Assembly: GCF_032842945.2 (NCBI RefSeq)
Contig: NZ_CP146606.1
Coordinates: 2,856,501 to 2,920,500 of the forward strand
Direction of reading: 5' to 3'
Length of the DNA stretch: 64,000 nucleotides
Source of the DNA: Roseovarius sp. W115
Lineage (GTDB): Bacteria > Pseudomonadota > Alphaproteobacteria > Rhodobacterales > Rhodobacteraceae
The position numbers and the translations under genes are program-made. Under the pieces are notes generated by a model. That model searched no databases, was not told where the DNA came from, and saw only the letters and a program-made list of their open reading frames with translations. Each line of letters begins with the position of its first letter. Position 1 is the first letter of the stretch. Shown here piece by piece: positions 8,097 to 16,725 of the stretch.

Positions 8097-9455
8097 TTGC
8101 CGCGATTTCTCACACATCTGTTGGGTGCTGCACTTGCGGTGGGGCTATTTCTGAGGCCCGCATTTGCAGAAACCGACTTTTTGGCGCTCAGCAAGGATAT
8201 GCTGATCGGAACGGATGCCGTACGGTCGGCAGCGGCAGAGGTGATCGTCGCACGCGACAATCCGGACATGATCCCGTCTTTGGTGCTTTTGATGCGCATT
8301 GGCGGATCGCATGTGGTCACGCAACGCGCGCTCAAGGCGTTGACCGGGCAGGACCTGCCCGACTGGCGGGCGGCGATGCGCTATCAGGAAGCCAACCCGC
8401 AGATCGAGCCGCATCCGAGCTATTATGACCTCAAGCTGTGGTACTGGGGCGGGATAGATCGCGATTTCCATGCGCTCTTTGAGACGCCAATAGATCGTGC
8501 CTCGATGCGCATTCGGTTCGAAGAGATTACGTGGGGCGGCGCGCTTTTTGACGACATTCCACCATTGGATACTCCCAAAATGATACCTGCCGATGTGGCG
8601 GATTACATGCTGGATAGTGACCTGGTCTTTGGGGTCGAGATTAACGGAGACGTGCGCGCCTATCCTCTGCGCATCATGGGATGGCATGAAATGTTCAACG
8701 AGGTTATCGGTGGCGTGCCGGTTGCCTTGGCCTATTGCACGCTTTGTGGAGCGGGTATCCTTTTTGAAACTGACGTTGAAGGGTACGAGGCCCCTTTCGT
8801 GTTCGGCTCGTCTGGGCTGCTTTATCGGTCCAACAAGCTGATGTTTGACCGTCAGACAAAAAGTCTGTGGAATCAGTTCACGGGAGAGCCTGTTTCGGGA
8901 CCTCTGGCGCAGTCGGGTATTCGGCTGAAGATCAGGCCGACGACGATCACAACATGGGCAGATTGGCGCGCAGCGCATCCGCATACAAAGGTCTTGTCCC
9001 TCGATACAGGGCATATTCGCAACTACGATTCCGGGGTTGTTTATGCAGAGTATTTTGCTTCTCCAGACTTGATGTTTCCGGCGCTCACGGATGAAACCCG
9101 CCTGCGCCAGAAAGACTATGTCTACGGGATAAGAGTTGCAGGTGGGGCCAAAGCCTGGCCTCTGACGGCATTTGAGGCTGAGCCGGTGATCAATGATCAT
9201 GTCGGGCTGTCTGAAGTCGTTCTGATTGGTGACGCGCAAACGCGGACCGTCCGTGCCTATGCACGGGACGGTCAGGTGTTTTCCGGTGACGCCATAAATC
9301 TCGTGGGACCCGGAGGGGCGTGGAGCCTGACTGAAGAGGCGATTTTAGGACCCAAAGGCGAGCGCTTGCCGCGTATGCCGGGCCACGTGTCATACTGGTT
9401 CGCCTGGGATGGGTATCTGGGGGCGGAAAGCGCTCTATACGGTGTGGTTGAGTGA
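8097..9455 (+). CDS. Secreted DUF3179 domain-containing protein
   Basis: About 452 residues. A signal peptide (PRFLTHLLGAALAVGLFLRP then AFA|ET) sends it to the periplasm. The DUF3179 core is clear: INGDVRAYPLRIMGWHEMFN, the cysteine pair in AYCTLCGAG, FGSSGLLYRSNKLMFDR, and SLWNQFTGEP. The family's activity is unknown; the CTLC motif suggests a metal or redox site, which is inference. No ATG is suitable: the TTG at 8097 is preferred because AAGGGG lies six bases upstream; an earlier TTG at 8082 would swallow that site. Monocistronic in appearance. Confidence 0.85.
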   Translation: MPRFLTHLLGAALAVGLFLRPAFAETDFLALSKDMLIGTDAVRSAAAEVIVARDNPDMIPSLVLLMRIGGSHVVTQRALKALTGQDLPDWRAAMRYQEANPQIEPHPSYYDLKLWYWGGIDRDFHALFETPIDRASMRIRFEEITWGGALFDDIPPLDTPKMIPADVADYMLDSDLVFGVEINGDVRAYPLRIMGWHEMFNEVIGGVPVALAYCTLCGAGILFETDVEGYEAPFVFGSSGLLYRSNKLMFDRQTKSLWNQFTGEPVSGPLAQSGIRLKIRPTTITTWADWRAAHPHTKVLSLDTGHIRNYDSGVVYAEYFASPDLMFPALTDETRLRQKDYVYGIRVAGGAKAWPLTAFEAEPVINDHVGLSEVVLIGDAQTRTVRAYARDGQVFSGDAINLVGPGGAWSLTEEAILGPKGERLPRMPGHVSYWFAWDGYLGAESALYGVVE

Positions 9456-9509
9456 TGCCGTGTATCTGAGTGTACGATCTTGGCGCCTGTTACCTGAAGC
9501 TTGCCATGT

Positions 9510-10574
9510 TCAGGCCGTCGCGGCGCCACAGAGCTCGGATTGAAGCCATTTGCGGTTTTTCCTGTGGCGATCAATCAGTTTCTTGGCCCGTTTACCATCG
9601 GCAAAAGGACGTGCCGGGGCCATCGGTTCTATGGCGAACTGGCAAACGTGTTCAAACTGCTCTTTGGTCAGCATGCGCTTTGCCATCGGACCAAGAAAGA
9701 GCGTCTCCGTCGGCACACCTTCGGCCAAGATGATTTCATGCCTTGCGCATAACACATGCACATAGTGCACTGCATCTATACCGGTCTGCCTGGTGACGCC
9801 CGGCAGTGCAAGGAGATGGCGCGCTGCCACCAAAACCTGATCACAATCAAACATGAGTTGGACAATGCGCGACGATGCCACGATACGGTGTTGCGGCGAT
9901 ACGAGGAGATGGTTTTTCGGAAGGCCAGGTCCAAGGGCATCCGGCTCGATACAGATTGGGGCCTGTCGTTCTCCTGGTCTCAGGAGGACCGAATGACCGA
10001 CCCAGAGGATTTTTGATTGACTACCCTTCGCAGTTTTCACGAGGTCACCTTCCCGGAGCGCTTCGACTCTTTTCGCGCCCGATGGTGTTGCGATCAGCGT
10101 GCCCTTTGCGAAGCAAACAGTCGTGTTATCGACCGATTGACCAATGCCGGTACCGGAAAAATTGGTTTCGACCACCGACAGCAGTTCAATCCCGGCTATG
10201 TCAAGATTGTCGAGCCCTGTTCCTGACGTCATGAAAACGTCGCCGTTTTCCATCTGCCGGATATTGACGTTCAAGGTTATCGCGCCGCCGCCGACGAGCG
10301 TGATTTTCGCCTCAAAGAGGTTCGCGGAGTCCTGATGAACGGACACAGTGCCATGTCCAGCGTCATATTGAACGACGTCATTCACACTGGACGCGAATTC
10401 ATTATCGATAATCCCACCGTTGTCGTCGCCATCTATCTCGGTGATGTTTACCAGACTGTAGCCTGTATGCGTTCCCAGCAGATCCGCTGCGTTTTCGCTG
10501 GCAGCATTGGTTTCTGACGGGTCGATATCCGCAAAGTTTCCCAGATAAATCCCTGTGATACTGTAGCTTGCCAC
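9510..10574 (-). CDS. Hint (Hedgehog/intein) domain-containing protein
   Basis: 354 residues in two parts. Residues 1-150 are an acidic, Asn/Asp/Gly-rich beta region (EIDGDDNGGIIDNE, VVQYDAGHGTVSV) like secreted calcium-binding adhesin-type proteins. From Cys154 (TTVCFAKGTLIATPSGAKRV) a Hint_2 domain runs to about 330, with the C-F-x-x-G-T-L-I start, the HxxxxLVSPQHRI block and the ARHEIILAEGVPTETL end. Hint domains can cleave or rearrange the peptide bond before the Cys, releasing the N-terminal part; many Roseobacter-group genomes carry several such proteins. No N-terminal signal peptide, so export would be by a type I-like route (inference). Confidence 0.88.
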   Translation of the reverse strand: MASYSITGIYLGNFADIDPSETNAASENAADLLGTHTGYSLVNITEIDGDDNGGIIDNEFASSVNDVVQYDAGHGTVSVHQDSANLFEAKITLVGGGAITLNVNIRQMENGDVFMTSGTGLDNLDIAGIELLSVVETNFSGTGIGQSVDNTTVCFAKGTLIATPSGAKRVEALREGDLVKTAKGSQSKILWVGHSVLLRPGERQAPICIEPDALGPGLPKNHLLVSPQHRIVASSRIVQLMFDCDQVLVAARHLLALPGVTRQTGIDAVHYVHVLCARHEIILAEGVPTETLFLGPMAKRMLTKEQFEHVCQFAIEPMAPARPFADGKRAKKLIDRHRKNRKWLQSELCGAATA

Positions 10575-10750
10575 CGGCTCTCTCCCGAATATAGGTCCGA
10601 AGACATATTCAGGTTCAGGTGTTGATGACGTTAATTCGGATGCAGCGGAACGCGCGGCTTTTTCTGAAAATTCAATTTATGCTTCAGGCTTCGGTCTGAC
10701 ACTGGGCATGGCCAGAACAAACCATCTTTGCCGAAGCGCGGTTCTCACAC

Positions 10751-11833
10751 CTACAACAAATGTCCCGACTTCTTGGCTTTGGTGGCCAGATAAGCACGGT
10801 TGTGTTCGCCTTCACCGACTTTGAGCGGCACGCGTTCGGTGACGTCGATGCCGTGGGCCTGCATCATTTCAATTTTGGCGGGATTGTTGGTCAAAAGGCG
10901 AACTGACGAAAACCCCATGTCCCGCAGGATCGCGGCACCAATGCGGAAATCGCGTTCATCATCTTCAAAGCCCAAACGATGATTGGCCTCGACCGTGTCG
11001 AACCCCTGGTCCTGTAGGGCATAGGCGCGCATCTTGTTGGCAAGGCCGATGCCGCGGCCTTCCTGGTTGAGATAGAGCAACACACCTGCGCCTTCTGCAC
11101 CCATCTGGCCCAAAGCTCCGCGAAGTTGCGGGCCGCAATCGCATTTGAGAGATCCCATCAAGTCACCGGTAAAACACGCTGAATGCAACCGCGCCAGAAC
11201 CGGTGCGTCGCGATCCGGTGCGCCGATTTCCACGGCATAGTGTTCTTCTGCGCCATCTTCCGGGCGCCAGATATGCAGACGCCCCGCCTCAGAAACGGAC
11301 AGCGGTAGGCGCGCACTGACGACGCGGTGCATCGGGCTTTGATCTTGCAACGTTTGAGAGAGGCTTGCCGCATTCAGACGCGTGAGCGAAGCATCAACGC
11401 TCTCATCGCTGACCAGCATCACTGCGGCGGGCAAAAGCCGTGCGGATTTGACAAGAGTAATCGCTGTGCGATGCAAATCTGCTGATCCGCTGCGCTCTGA
11501 CAAAAGAGGGCCTTTCATCGGTGTATTGAGATCATCCGCCGGATCAGCAACACCCTGAACCCAGTCCAAAGAGGCCTCCTGGGGCAGAACAATGCGCGCG
11601 ACGTCGCCATCATAGGGTCTTGCCTTAAGCGTTTCTGCACGCCGAGCGGAAATGACCAGAACGGGCATGCCGCTCCGCTCCTGCAACGCTTTCAGGCGCG
11701 CGGCGCTCAGTGTCTCTGCTGCAAGGACAAGCGCCGACTGATCGGTTGCTTCCAGAACAACAGGCACGCCCATGCGCAGGTCAGCCCGCGCGCGGGCAAT
11801 GAGGTCTGTCATATCAGGGCCAAGACCGGTCAC
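10751..11833 (-). CDS. ribA: GTP cyclohydrolase II
   Basis: About 360 residues. It opens the imidazole ring of GTP to start riboflavin synthesis. The C-terminal half is a full RibA domain: zinc ligands in HSACFTGD and LKCDCG (Cys230, 241, 243 when counted from a start 30 bases further upstream), YLNQEGRGIGL, and LLTNNPAK. The N-terminal 170 residues are an alphaproteobacterial extension, not a working RibB domain: no RibB acidic motif is visible. Three starts are in frame; the GTG at 11833 has GAGGA six bases upstream and is preferred over the GTG at 11863 or the ATG at 11812. Divergent from the response regulator. Confidence 0.93.
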   Translation of the reverse strand: MTGLGPDMTDLIARARADLRMGVPVVLEATDQSALVLAAETLSAARLKALQERSGMPVLVISARRAETLKARPYDGDVARIVLPQEASLDWVQGVADPADDLNTPMKGPLLSERSGSADLHRTAITLVKSARLLPAAVMLVSDESVDASLTRLNAASLSQTLQDQSPMHRVVSARLPLSVSEAGRLHIWRPEDGAEEHYAVEIGAPDRDAPVLARLHSACFTGDLMGSLKCDCGPQLRGALGQMGAEGAGVLLYLNQEGRGIGLANKMRAYALQDQGFDTVEANHRLGFEDDERDFRIGAAILRDMGFSSVRLLTNNPAKIEMMQAHGIDVTERVPLKVGEGEHNRAYLATKAKKSGHLL

Positions 11834-12001
11834 ACTATGTCCTCTATCATCATCTGGGTTCACCGAACCGCCTACAGGGTTTTGAAACCAAATGAAACAT
11901 TTTGCCCCTCAGTTACACTTGGGCGTGATTGCTCTGTCACAGACCTTGCCTGCAAGCCGGGCGTGTCACAAGTAGTTGGCCAAGCAAAGAGGAAAATTGG
12001 T

Positions 12002-12688
12002 ATGGCTCAGCTTAAGAAAATTCTGCTTGTCGATGATGATGAGGATTTGCGCGAGGCGCTTAGTGAACAGTTGGTGATGACAGAAGACTTTGATGTCTTC
12101 GAGGCGGCCAACGGAACCGACGCCATGGCGCGGGCCAAGGATGGCATCTACGATCTGGTGATTCTGGATGTGGGTCTTCCCGACACCGACGGGCGTGAGC
12201 TGTGCCGGTTGATGCGCAAACAGGGTGTGAAAGCGCCGATCATGATGCTGACAGGCCATGATGGCGATGCCGACACGATCCTGGGTCTCGATGCCGGAGC
12301 CAACGACTACATTACCAAACCTTTTAAGTTTCCGGTGCTTCTGGCCCGCATCCGCGCGCAGCTGCGTCAGCATGAGCAATCCGAAGATGCGATTTTCCAG
12401 CTTGGGCCGTATACCTTCAAGCCTGCGATGAAGATGCTGATCACCGAAGATGACCGCAAAATTCGCCTGACCGAGAAAGAAACCAACATCCTGAAGTTCC
12501 TCTATCGCTCACCCGATGGTGTGGTGGCGCGCGATGTGCTTTTGCACGAAGTCTGGGGCTACAACGCCGGTGTGACCACGCATACGCTTGAGACACATAT
12601 CTATCGTCTGCGTCAGAAAATTGAGCCTGATCCCTCAAACGCGCGGCTCTTGGTGACCGAATCCGGAGGCTACCGGCTTTTGGCGTGA
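12002..12688 (+). CDS. OmpR/PhoB-family response regulator, CenR-like
   Basis: 228 residues. The receiver domain (1-120) has the acidic pocket DDD (11-13), the phosphoacceptor Asp56 (VILDVGLPDTDG), Thr84 and Lys106; the winged-helix DNA-binding domain follows (about 128-227, LTEKETNILKFLYR ... TLETHIYRLRQKIEPD ... GGYRLL). The sequence closely matches what I know of the highly conserved Rhodobacterales regulator described as CenR in Rhodobacter sphaeroides, which controls cell-envelope and division genes; the name here is therefore probable, not proven. No histidine kinase gene is adjacent. The ATG at 12002 has AGAGGA upstream. Confidence 0.88.
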   Translation: MAQLKKILLVDDDEDLREALSEQLVMTEDFDVFEAANGTDAMARAKDGIYDLVILDVGLPDTDGRELCRLMRKQGVKAPIMMLTGHDGDADTILGLDAGANDYITKPFKFPVLLARIRAQLRQHEQSEDAIFQLGPYTFKPAMKMLITEDDRKIRLTEKETNILKFLYRSPDGVVARDVLLHEVWGYNAGVTTHTLETHIYRLRQKIEPDPSNARLLVTESGGYRLLA

Positions 12689-12692
12689 AAAC

Positions 12693-12706
12693 TTGACTCA
12701 AGTCAA
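12693..12706 (+). promoter_or_regulatory. FnrL/FNR-type binding site
   Basis: TTGACTCAAGTCAA is a perfect palindrome of the form TTGAC-N4-GTCAA, the established FnrL recognition pattern of Rhodobacter and relatives. It starts 5 bp after the response-regulator stop. Its centre (12699.5) lies 41.5 bp before position 12741, and TATCTC at 12729-12734 occupies the -10 position for that start, the geometry of a class II FNR-activated promoter reading rightward. Seen in sequence: the palindrome and -10-like hexamer. Inferred: activation under low oxygen. Confidence 0.6.
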
Positions 12707-12740
12707 AGAGAGCGAGTCGCCGACCTGCTATCTCTGACTT

Positions 12741-12815
12741 ACACCGCAGCATATGGCGGCTAATATATGCACCTCCCTGTTGGACTGACCCCGACTTTGC
12801 CCGGGGTCTTTTTTT
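12741..12815 (+). ncRNA. Candidate FnrL-activated small RNA (about 75 nt)
   Basis: The span from the predicted start (12741) to the end of a strong terminator (12815) holds no reading frame. It can fold into a 5' hairpin with arms GCATAT (12749-12754) and ATATGC (12765-12770), an unpaired stretch ACCTCCCTGTT, and the terminator stem. Alphaproteobacterial regulatory RNAs often expose a CCUCC anti-Shine-Dalgarno motif in just this way. A 3' UTR-derived RNA of the upstream regulator, or simply the regulator's terminator, are the alternatives. Confidence 0.45.
12787..12815 (+). terminator. Rho-independent terminator
   Basis: GACCCCG (12787-12793) and CGGGGTC (12802-12808) form a perfect 7-bp GC-rich stem followed directly by seven T residues (12809-12815). 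It ends transcription from the response regulator and/or the candidate small RNA. Confidence 0.93.
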
Positions 12816-12883
12816 GCCCAGTGGGGGTCTGTGATTGCGGTCAGGCGGGCGGTTGTTATGCTCGAGCGCAAAAAGGGTAGCTG

Positions 12884-13864
12884 ATGCGGTGGATTACCAG
12901 ATCCTTGTTCTGGCTTGGCGTGGCTGCGCTGGCGGTGTTGTTCGTGGGGCGGGGCGCGGCTTTTCTGAGGGAAAGCGAAGAGCGCACTGAAATACTTCCT
13001 TCTGAAGGACGGCTGGTCGAGACCTCCGAAGGGTCGATTTTTGTCTGGGAAGAAGGGCCGGAAGATGCGCCGATGCTGCTCTTTGCGCATGGTACGGCCG
13101 CGTGGTCGGGCCTATGGGCGCCAACTTTAAAACAGATGGGCGCCGAGGGATGGCGCGCAGTCGCCTTTGACATGCCGCCCTTTGGGTTTTCTGACCATGC
13201 CGATGATGGCAACTACACCCGGACGCGGCAGGCCGAGCGTCTGCGTGCCCTGGTCACAGCTCTTGGCACCAAGCCTATCCTGGTGGCGCATTCGGTCGGG
13301 GCTGCGCCGGGCGTCGAGGCGGTCATGCAAGATCTGTCGGCATTCACGGCGCTCATTGTCGTGGATGGCGCGCTGGGATTGGGCAGTCACGACAGCGGCA
13401 AGACCTTGCCCTTTCCGCTAGGTGTCAAAGTGGCGCGCGATGCCGCGACGGCTCTGACTATGACGAACCCGATGCTGACCCGGACGCTGCTCAAGGGGCT
13501 TATCCATGTCAAAGAGGCCGCGAGTGATGAGGTGGTGGCCGTGCTGACGCAGCCTCTGGTTCGTGCGGGCACCACAAGTGCGTACTCAGATTGGCTGCCT
13601 TCGCTCCTGGTGCCGCCCCAAGACGCGCGGAGCACACGGCCCGAAAGCTATGCGGCGCTGACGCTTCCGGTGGTCTATATCTGGGGCGAGGAAGACACTG
13701 TCACGCCAGTGGATCAGGGCTATGCGCTCAAGGAGATCACCCCTGGATCAGAGCTCATTGTGCTGCCCGAGCTGGGCCATATCCCGCAGATCGAGGATCA
13801 AGACGCCTTCTTGCTTGCACTTGAGATGGCGCTGGGGCTTATTGCCGATCACCCCGCTCAGTAA
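12884..13864 (+). CDS. Alpha/beta hydrolase
   Basis: 326 residues with an N-terminal membrane anchor (about 5-22, LFWLGVAALAVLFV), so the hydrolase domain is probably periplasmic. The fold's catalytic triad is visible: nucleophile Ser137 in AHSVG, Asp271 in GEEDTVTP, and His299 in LGHIP; the oxyanion region is FAHGTAAW. Substrate unknown; the overall pattern is that of the haloalkane dehalogenase/esterase-type AB_hydrolase_1 family. It is followed by xth after 18 bp and may share its transcript. Confidence 0.88.
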   Translation: MRWITRSLFWLGVAALAVLFVGRGAAFLRESEERTEILPSEGRLVETSEGSIFVWEEGPEDAPMLLFAHGTAAWSGLWAPTLKQMGAEGWRAVAFDMPPFGFSDHADDGNYTRTRQAERLRALVTALGTKPILVAHSVGAAPGVEAVMQDLSAFTALIVVDGALGLGSHDSGKTLPFPLGVKVARDAATALTMTNPMLTRTLLKGLIHVKEAASDEVVAVLTQPLVRAGTTSAYSDWLPSLLVPPQDARSTRPESYAALTLPVVYIWGEEDTVTPVDQGYALKEITPGSELIVLPELGHIPQIEDQDAFLLALEMALGLIADHPAQ

Positions 13865-13882
13865 TCCAGTCAGGACGCTGCC

Positions 13883-14671
13883 ATGCCCTTTACCCTTGCC
13901 ACCTGGAACATCAACTCCGTGCGCTTGCGCGAGCCGATTGTCGCGAAGCTGTTGAGCGAAGAGGGGCCGGATGTCCTTTGCTTGCAGGAATGCAAATCTC
14001 CAGTTGAGAAAATCCCGACCGAAGGGTTTGCCGCCTTGGGCTACACCCACATGATTGCGCGCGGGCAGAAGGGCTACAACGGTGTTGCGATCCTGTCGAA
14101 GCTGCCGATTGAAGATTTGGGTGACAAGGATTTTGCCGGGCTGGGCCATGCGCGTCACGTGGCGGGACGGCTGGAGAATGGGACGGTCATTCACAATTTC
14201 TACGTCCCTGCGGGAGGTGATGTGCCGGACCGTGAAGTGAATGAAAAGTTTGGTCAGAAGCTCGATTATCTGACCGATATGCGCGACTGGTTCAGGGCCG
14301 AGCGGCCTGAGAAAGCCATTCTGGTGGGCGACCTCAATATTGCGCCACGTGAGGATGACGTCTGGAGCCACAAGCAGCTTTTGAAAGTTGTGAGTCACAC
14401 ACCGATTGAGGTGGAGCATTTCGGTGATGTCATGGACGCAGGCGGCTGGTCAGATGTCACCCGCGCCGATATCCCTGAAGGTCAGCTTTACAGCTGGTGG
14501 TCCTACCGCGCCCGCGACTGGGATGCGGCCGATAAAGGGCGCAGGCTGGATCATATCTGGGCCAGTGCTGATATCACCGCAGCAGCACATTCCAGCCGTA
14601 TCCTGCGTGACGCGCGCGGATGGGCGAAACCCTCGGACCACGCGCCGGTTTTTGCGACATTTGACCTCTGA
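13883..14671 (+). CDS. xth: Exodeoxyribonuclease III (AP endonuclease)
   Basis: 262 residues of the exonuclease-endonuclease-phosphatase fold. Metal and catalytic motifs are all present: WNINSVR (8-14), LQECK with the metal-binding Glu36, GDLNIAP, and the terminal SDHAPV with the catalytic His. Typical activities are 3'-5' exonuclease on duplex DNA and cleavage at abasic sites in base excision repair. Starts MPFTLATWNINS, the family's usual opening. Confidence 0.95.
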   Translation: MPFTLATWNINSVRLREPIVAKLLSEEGPDVLCLQECKSPVEKIPTEGFAALGYTHMIARGQKGYNGVAILSKLPIEDLGDKDFAGLGHARHVAGRLENGTVIHNFYVPAGGDVPDREVNEKFGQKLDYLTDMRDWFRAERPEKAILVGDLNIAPREDDVWSHKQLLKVVSHTPIEVEHFGDVMDAGGWSDVTRADIPEGQLYSWWSYRARDWDAADKGRRLDHIWASADITAAAHSSRILRDARGWAKPSDHAPVFATFDL

Positions 14672-14710
14672 CTGCCCTCAAAGAGACCTTTTTCTATACA
14701 GAAAATGGCC

Positions 14711-14730
14711 CAGAAAATGCGCATTTTCTG
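14711..14730. repeat. 20-bp perfect palindrome
   Basis: CAGAAAATGCGCATTTTCTG is self-complementary over its full length, 39 bp after the xth stop and 102 bp before the FAD oxidoreductase start. A partial third copy of the arm, CAGAAAATG, sits just upstream (14698-14706). No T tract follows, so it is more likely a dimeric-regulator operator than a terminator; the regulator is unknown. Confidence 0.5.
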
Positions 14731-14832
14731 TTGCAAACCCAATGTGTTGATTGAAAAAGTCAGGGTTTCCGGACCTGGCATTTGGCGCCTTTGCTGCAAA
14801 GATGGCATTATGGGGCGTGAGAGAGGGATGCG

Positions 14833-16320
14833 ATGCGCAAGCTTTCGAGACGTGCGCTTTTACTGGGCGGCGGAGCCCTGATCGGCGGGTTGGCGACGCA
14901 CCGGCTGGGTGTAGATTTGCCAAGCTATGACGGTGTTACCTGGATCAAGCCGAGCGGGGCAGAGGGCATGCTCAATGATGCCAGTGGTTTGTCTGAGACA
15001 CCCATTCGCAAGCACCTGATCCTCGAAAACAGCCGTGGCGACGCGTTGGTGGAGGCGCTGCGCGATGAAATCCGGATTGCGCGCACCTCGGGCCGGGCGG
15101 TGAATGTCAGTGCCGCGCGTCATTCCATGGGCGCGCAAGCTATTCCGCGCGATGGGCACGCAATCACCTATCAGGGCGGTTTTGTGGAGCCTGACACTGA
15201 CGCCGGCACCTGCCGGGTGCAGGCGGGTACGACTTGGGCCGAGGTGATCTCGGCACTCGACCCTATCGGCTTTGGTCCCAAGGTGATGCAATCAAACCAC
15301 GATTTTGGCGTTGCGGCGACGTTTTGTGTCAACGCCCATGGTTGGCCGGTGAAGATGGGGCCGATGGGGGCGACTGTTCAAAGCTTTGACATGGTGCTGG
15401 CAGATGGGGAATTGGTGACGTGTTCGCGCACGCAGAACGCCGATCTCTTTGGTCAGACGATGGGGGGCTACGGGTTGACCGGCGCGATCACCGAGATGGT
15501 GGTCGAGATGGAACGCAACGCGCGGCTTGTCCCGACATTCGAGGAACTCCCTTCCAAAGACTATGGCAAGCGGTTCGTCGAAGCCCTCTCGGACCCGGCG
15601 GTCACGATGGCCTATGGGCGGCTCAATGTGGAGCGTGAGAGCTTTTTCGAAAAGGCGCTGATGATCACATATCGCGCCACCGAAGATCAATCCGGTCTGC
15701 CTGCTGCGTCAGGCTCTGGCGCAATGGCGCATATCGCCAGCCGGGTCTACCGCTGGCAGCTGGGCAATGAGCCTGCAAAATCCCTGCGCTGGTGGTTTGA
15801 AACCGATCTTGGCCCGTCCATTGGGGACGGTGTGGCCACACGCAATTCGCTGATGAATGAACCGGTTCTCACGCTCGATGATCGTAATCCGGATCGCACG
15901 GATATCCTGCATGAGTATTTCGTCAGCCCGGAGCGATTTGCCGAGTTTGTCGAATTGTGCCAGCGCGTGATCCCCGGATCCTTCCAAGAGTTCCTGAACG
16001 TGACCTTGCGCTATATCGACACCGATCCCGATAGCTGGCTCGCTTATGCGCCGGTGCCACGGATTGCGGCGGTGATGTCGTTCAGTCAGGAAATGACACG
16101 GCGCGGTGAGGCCGACATGGCGCGCATGACGCGGGAGTTGATTGACGGGGTGATTGCCATTGGCGGGACTTATTACTTGCCGTATCGCCCGCATGCCACG
16201 GTCACCCAGATGCGGCGCGGATACCCGCGTACACAGGAATTTGCAGAGGCCAAACGGGCGCTTGATCCAAGCCTCGTTTTTCGTAACAACCTTTGGGACC
16301 AGTATTTGAGCCAGCTATGA
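14833..16320 (+). CDS. FAD-binding (PCMH-type) oxidoreductase, Tat-type leader
   Basis: 495 residues. The N-terminus (MRKLSRRALLLGGGALIGG) has a twin-arginine-like leader, so export to the periplasm is likely. The FAD-binding half follows (about 65-235: RAVNVSAARHSMGAQA, QAGTTWAEVI, GGYGLTGAITEMVVEM) and a substrate domain ends in LDPSLVFRNNLWDQY. The pattern is that of aldose/sterol/alditol oxidase-like enzymes of the FAD_binding_4 family; the substrate cannot be read from sequence. It overlaps the next gene by ATGA and heads a packed four-gene set of otherwise unknown proteins. Confidence 0.85.
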   Translation: MRKLSRRALLLGGGALIGGLATHRLGVDLPSYDGVTWIKPSGAEGMLNDASGLSETPIRKHLILENSRGDALVEALRDEIRIARTSGRAVNVSAARHSMGAQAIPRDGHAITYQGGFVEPDTDAGTCRVQAGTTWAEVISALDPIGFGPKVMQSNHDFGVAATFCVNAHGWPVKMGPMGATVQSFDMVLADGELVTCSRTQNADLFGQTMGGYGLTGAITEMVVEMERNARLVPTFEELPSKDYGKRFVEALSDPAVTMAYGRLNVERESFFEKALMITYRATEDQSGLPAASGSGAMAHIASRVYRWQLGNEPAKSLRWWFETDLGPSIGDGVATRNSLMNEPVLTLDDRNPDRTDILHEYFVSPERFAEFVELCQRVIPGSFQEFLNVTLRYIDTDPDSWLAYAPVPRIAAVMSFSQEMTRRGEADMARMTRELIDGVIAIGGTYYLPYRPHATVTQMRRGYPRTQEFAEAKRALDPSLVFRNNLWDQYLSQL

Positions 16321-16724
16321 CTTTATTGCGTAAAATTTGTTTGTTCTACACTGTGGCGCTGCTTGTGGCGGCGTCGCTGAATTATATTCCTGGACTGACC
16401 GATGAAAATGGGCTGGCCTTTGGTATCTTCGCGCTCGATCCGTTTGACGATGCGTTGCATGTGGTCTCAGCCCTCTGGGCGCTATCGGCGGCCCTGATTA
16501 GCCATCGTGCAGCGAAGATTTTTCTGGTCATCTTTGGCGCGCTGTATCTGGCCGACGGGATCTTTGGGATATTCACGGCATACGGCTTTCTCGATCTGGC
16601 GATCTTCTCCAACCCCTCTGAAGGCTTCTCGCTTTCGGTGCCGCGTATCCTGGCCAACCTGCCGCATATCGGGCTGGGGGGCTTTGCGCTCTTTGCCGGG
16701 CTAAAGCTCGACCGGGGGGCGTGA
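16317..16724 (+). CDS. DUF4383-like integral membrane protein
   Basis: 135 residues with four hydrophobic segments (about 6-22, 42-60, 65-90, 108-128). The spacing and the LDPFDDALHVVSALWAL and LYLADGIFG stretches resemble DUF4383 proteins, which have four membrane helices and no known activity. The ATG at 16317 overlaps the stop of the FAD oxidoreductase (ATGA), indicating translational coupling. It could supply a quinone or membrane docking function to the oxidoreductase, but that is inference from linkage only. Confidence 0.7.
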   Translation: MTLLRKICLFYTVALLVAASLNYIPGLTDENGLAFGIFALDPFDDALHVVSALWALSAALISHRAAKIFLVIFGALYLADGIFGIFTAYGFLDLAIFSNPSEGFSLSVPRILANLPHIGLGGFALFAGLKLDRGA

Positions 16725-16725
16725 C

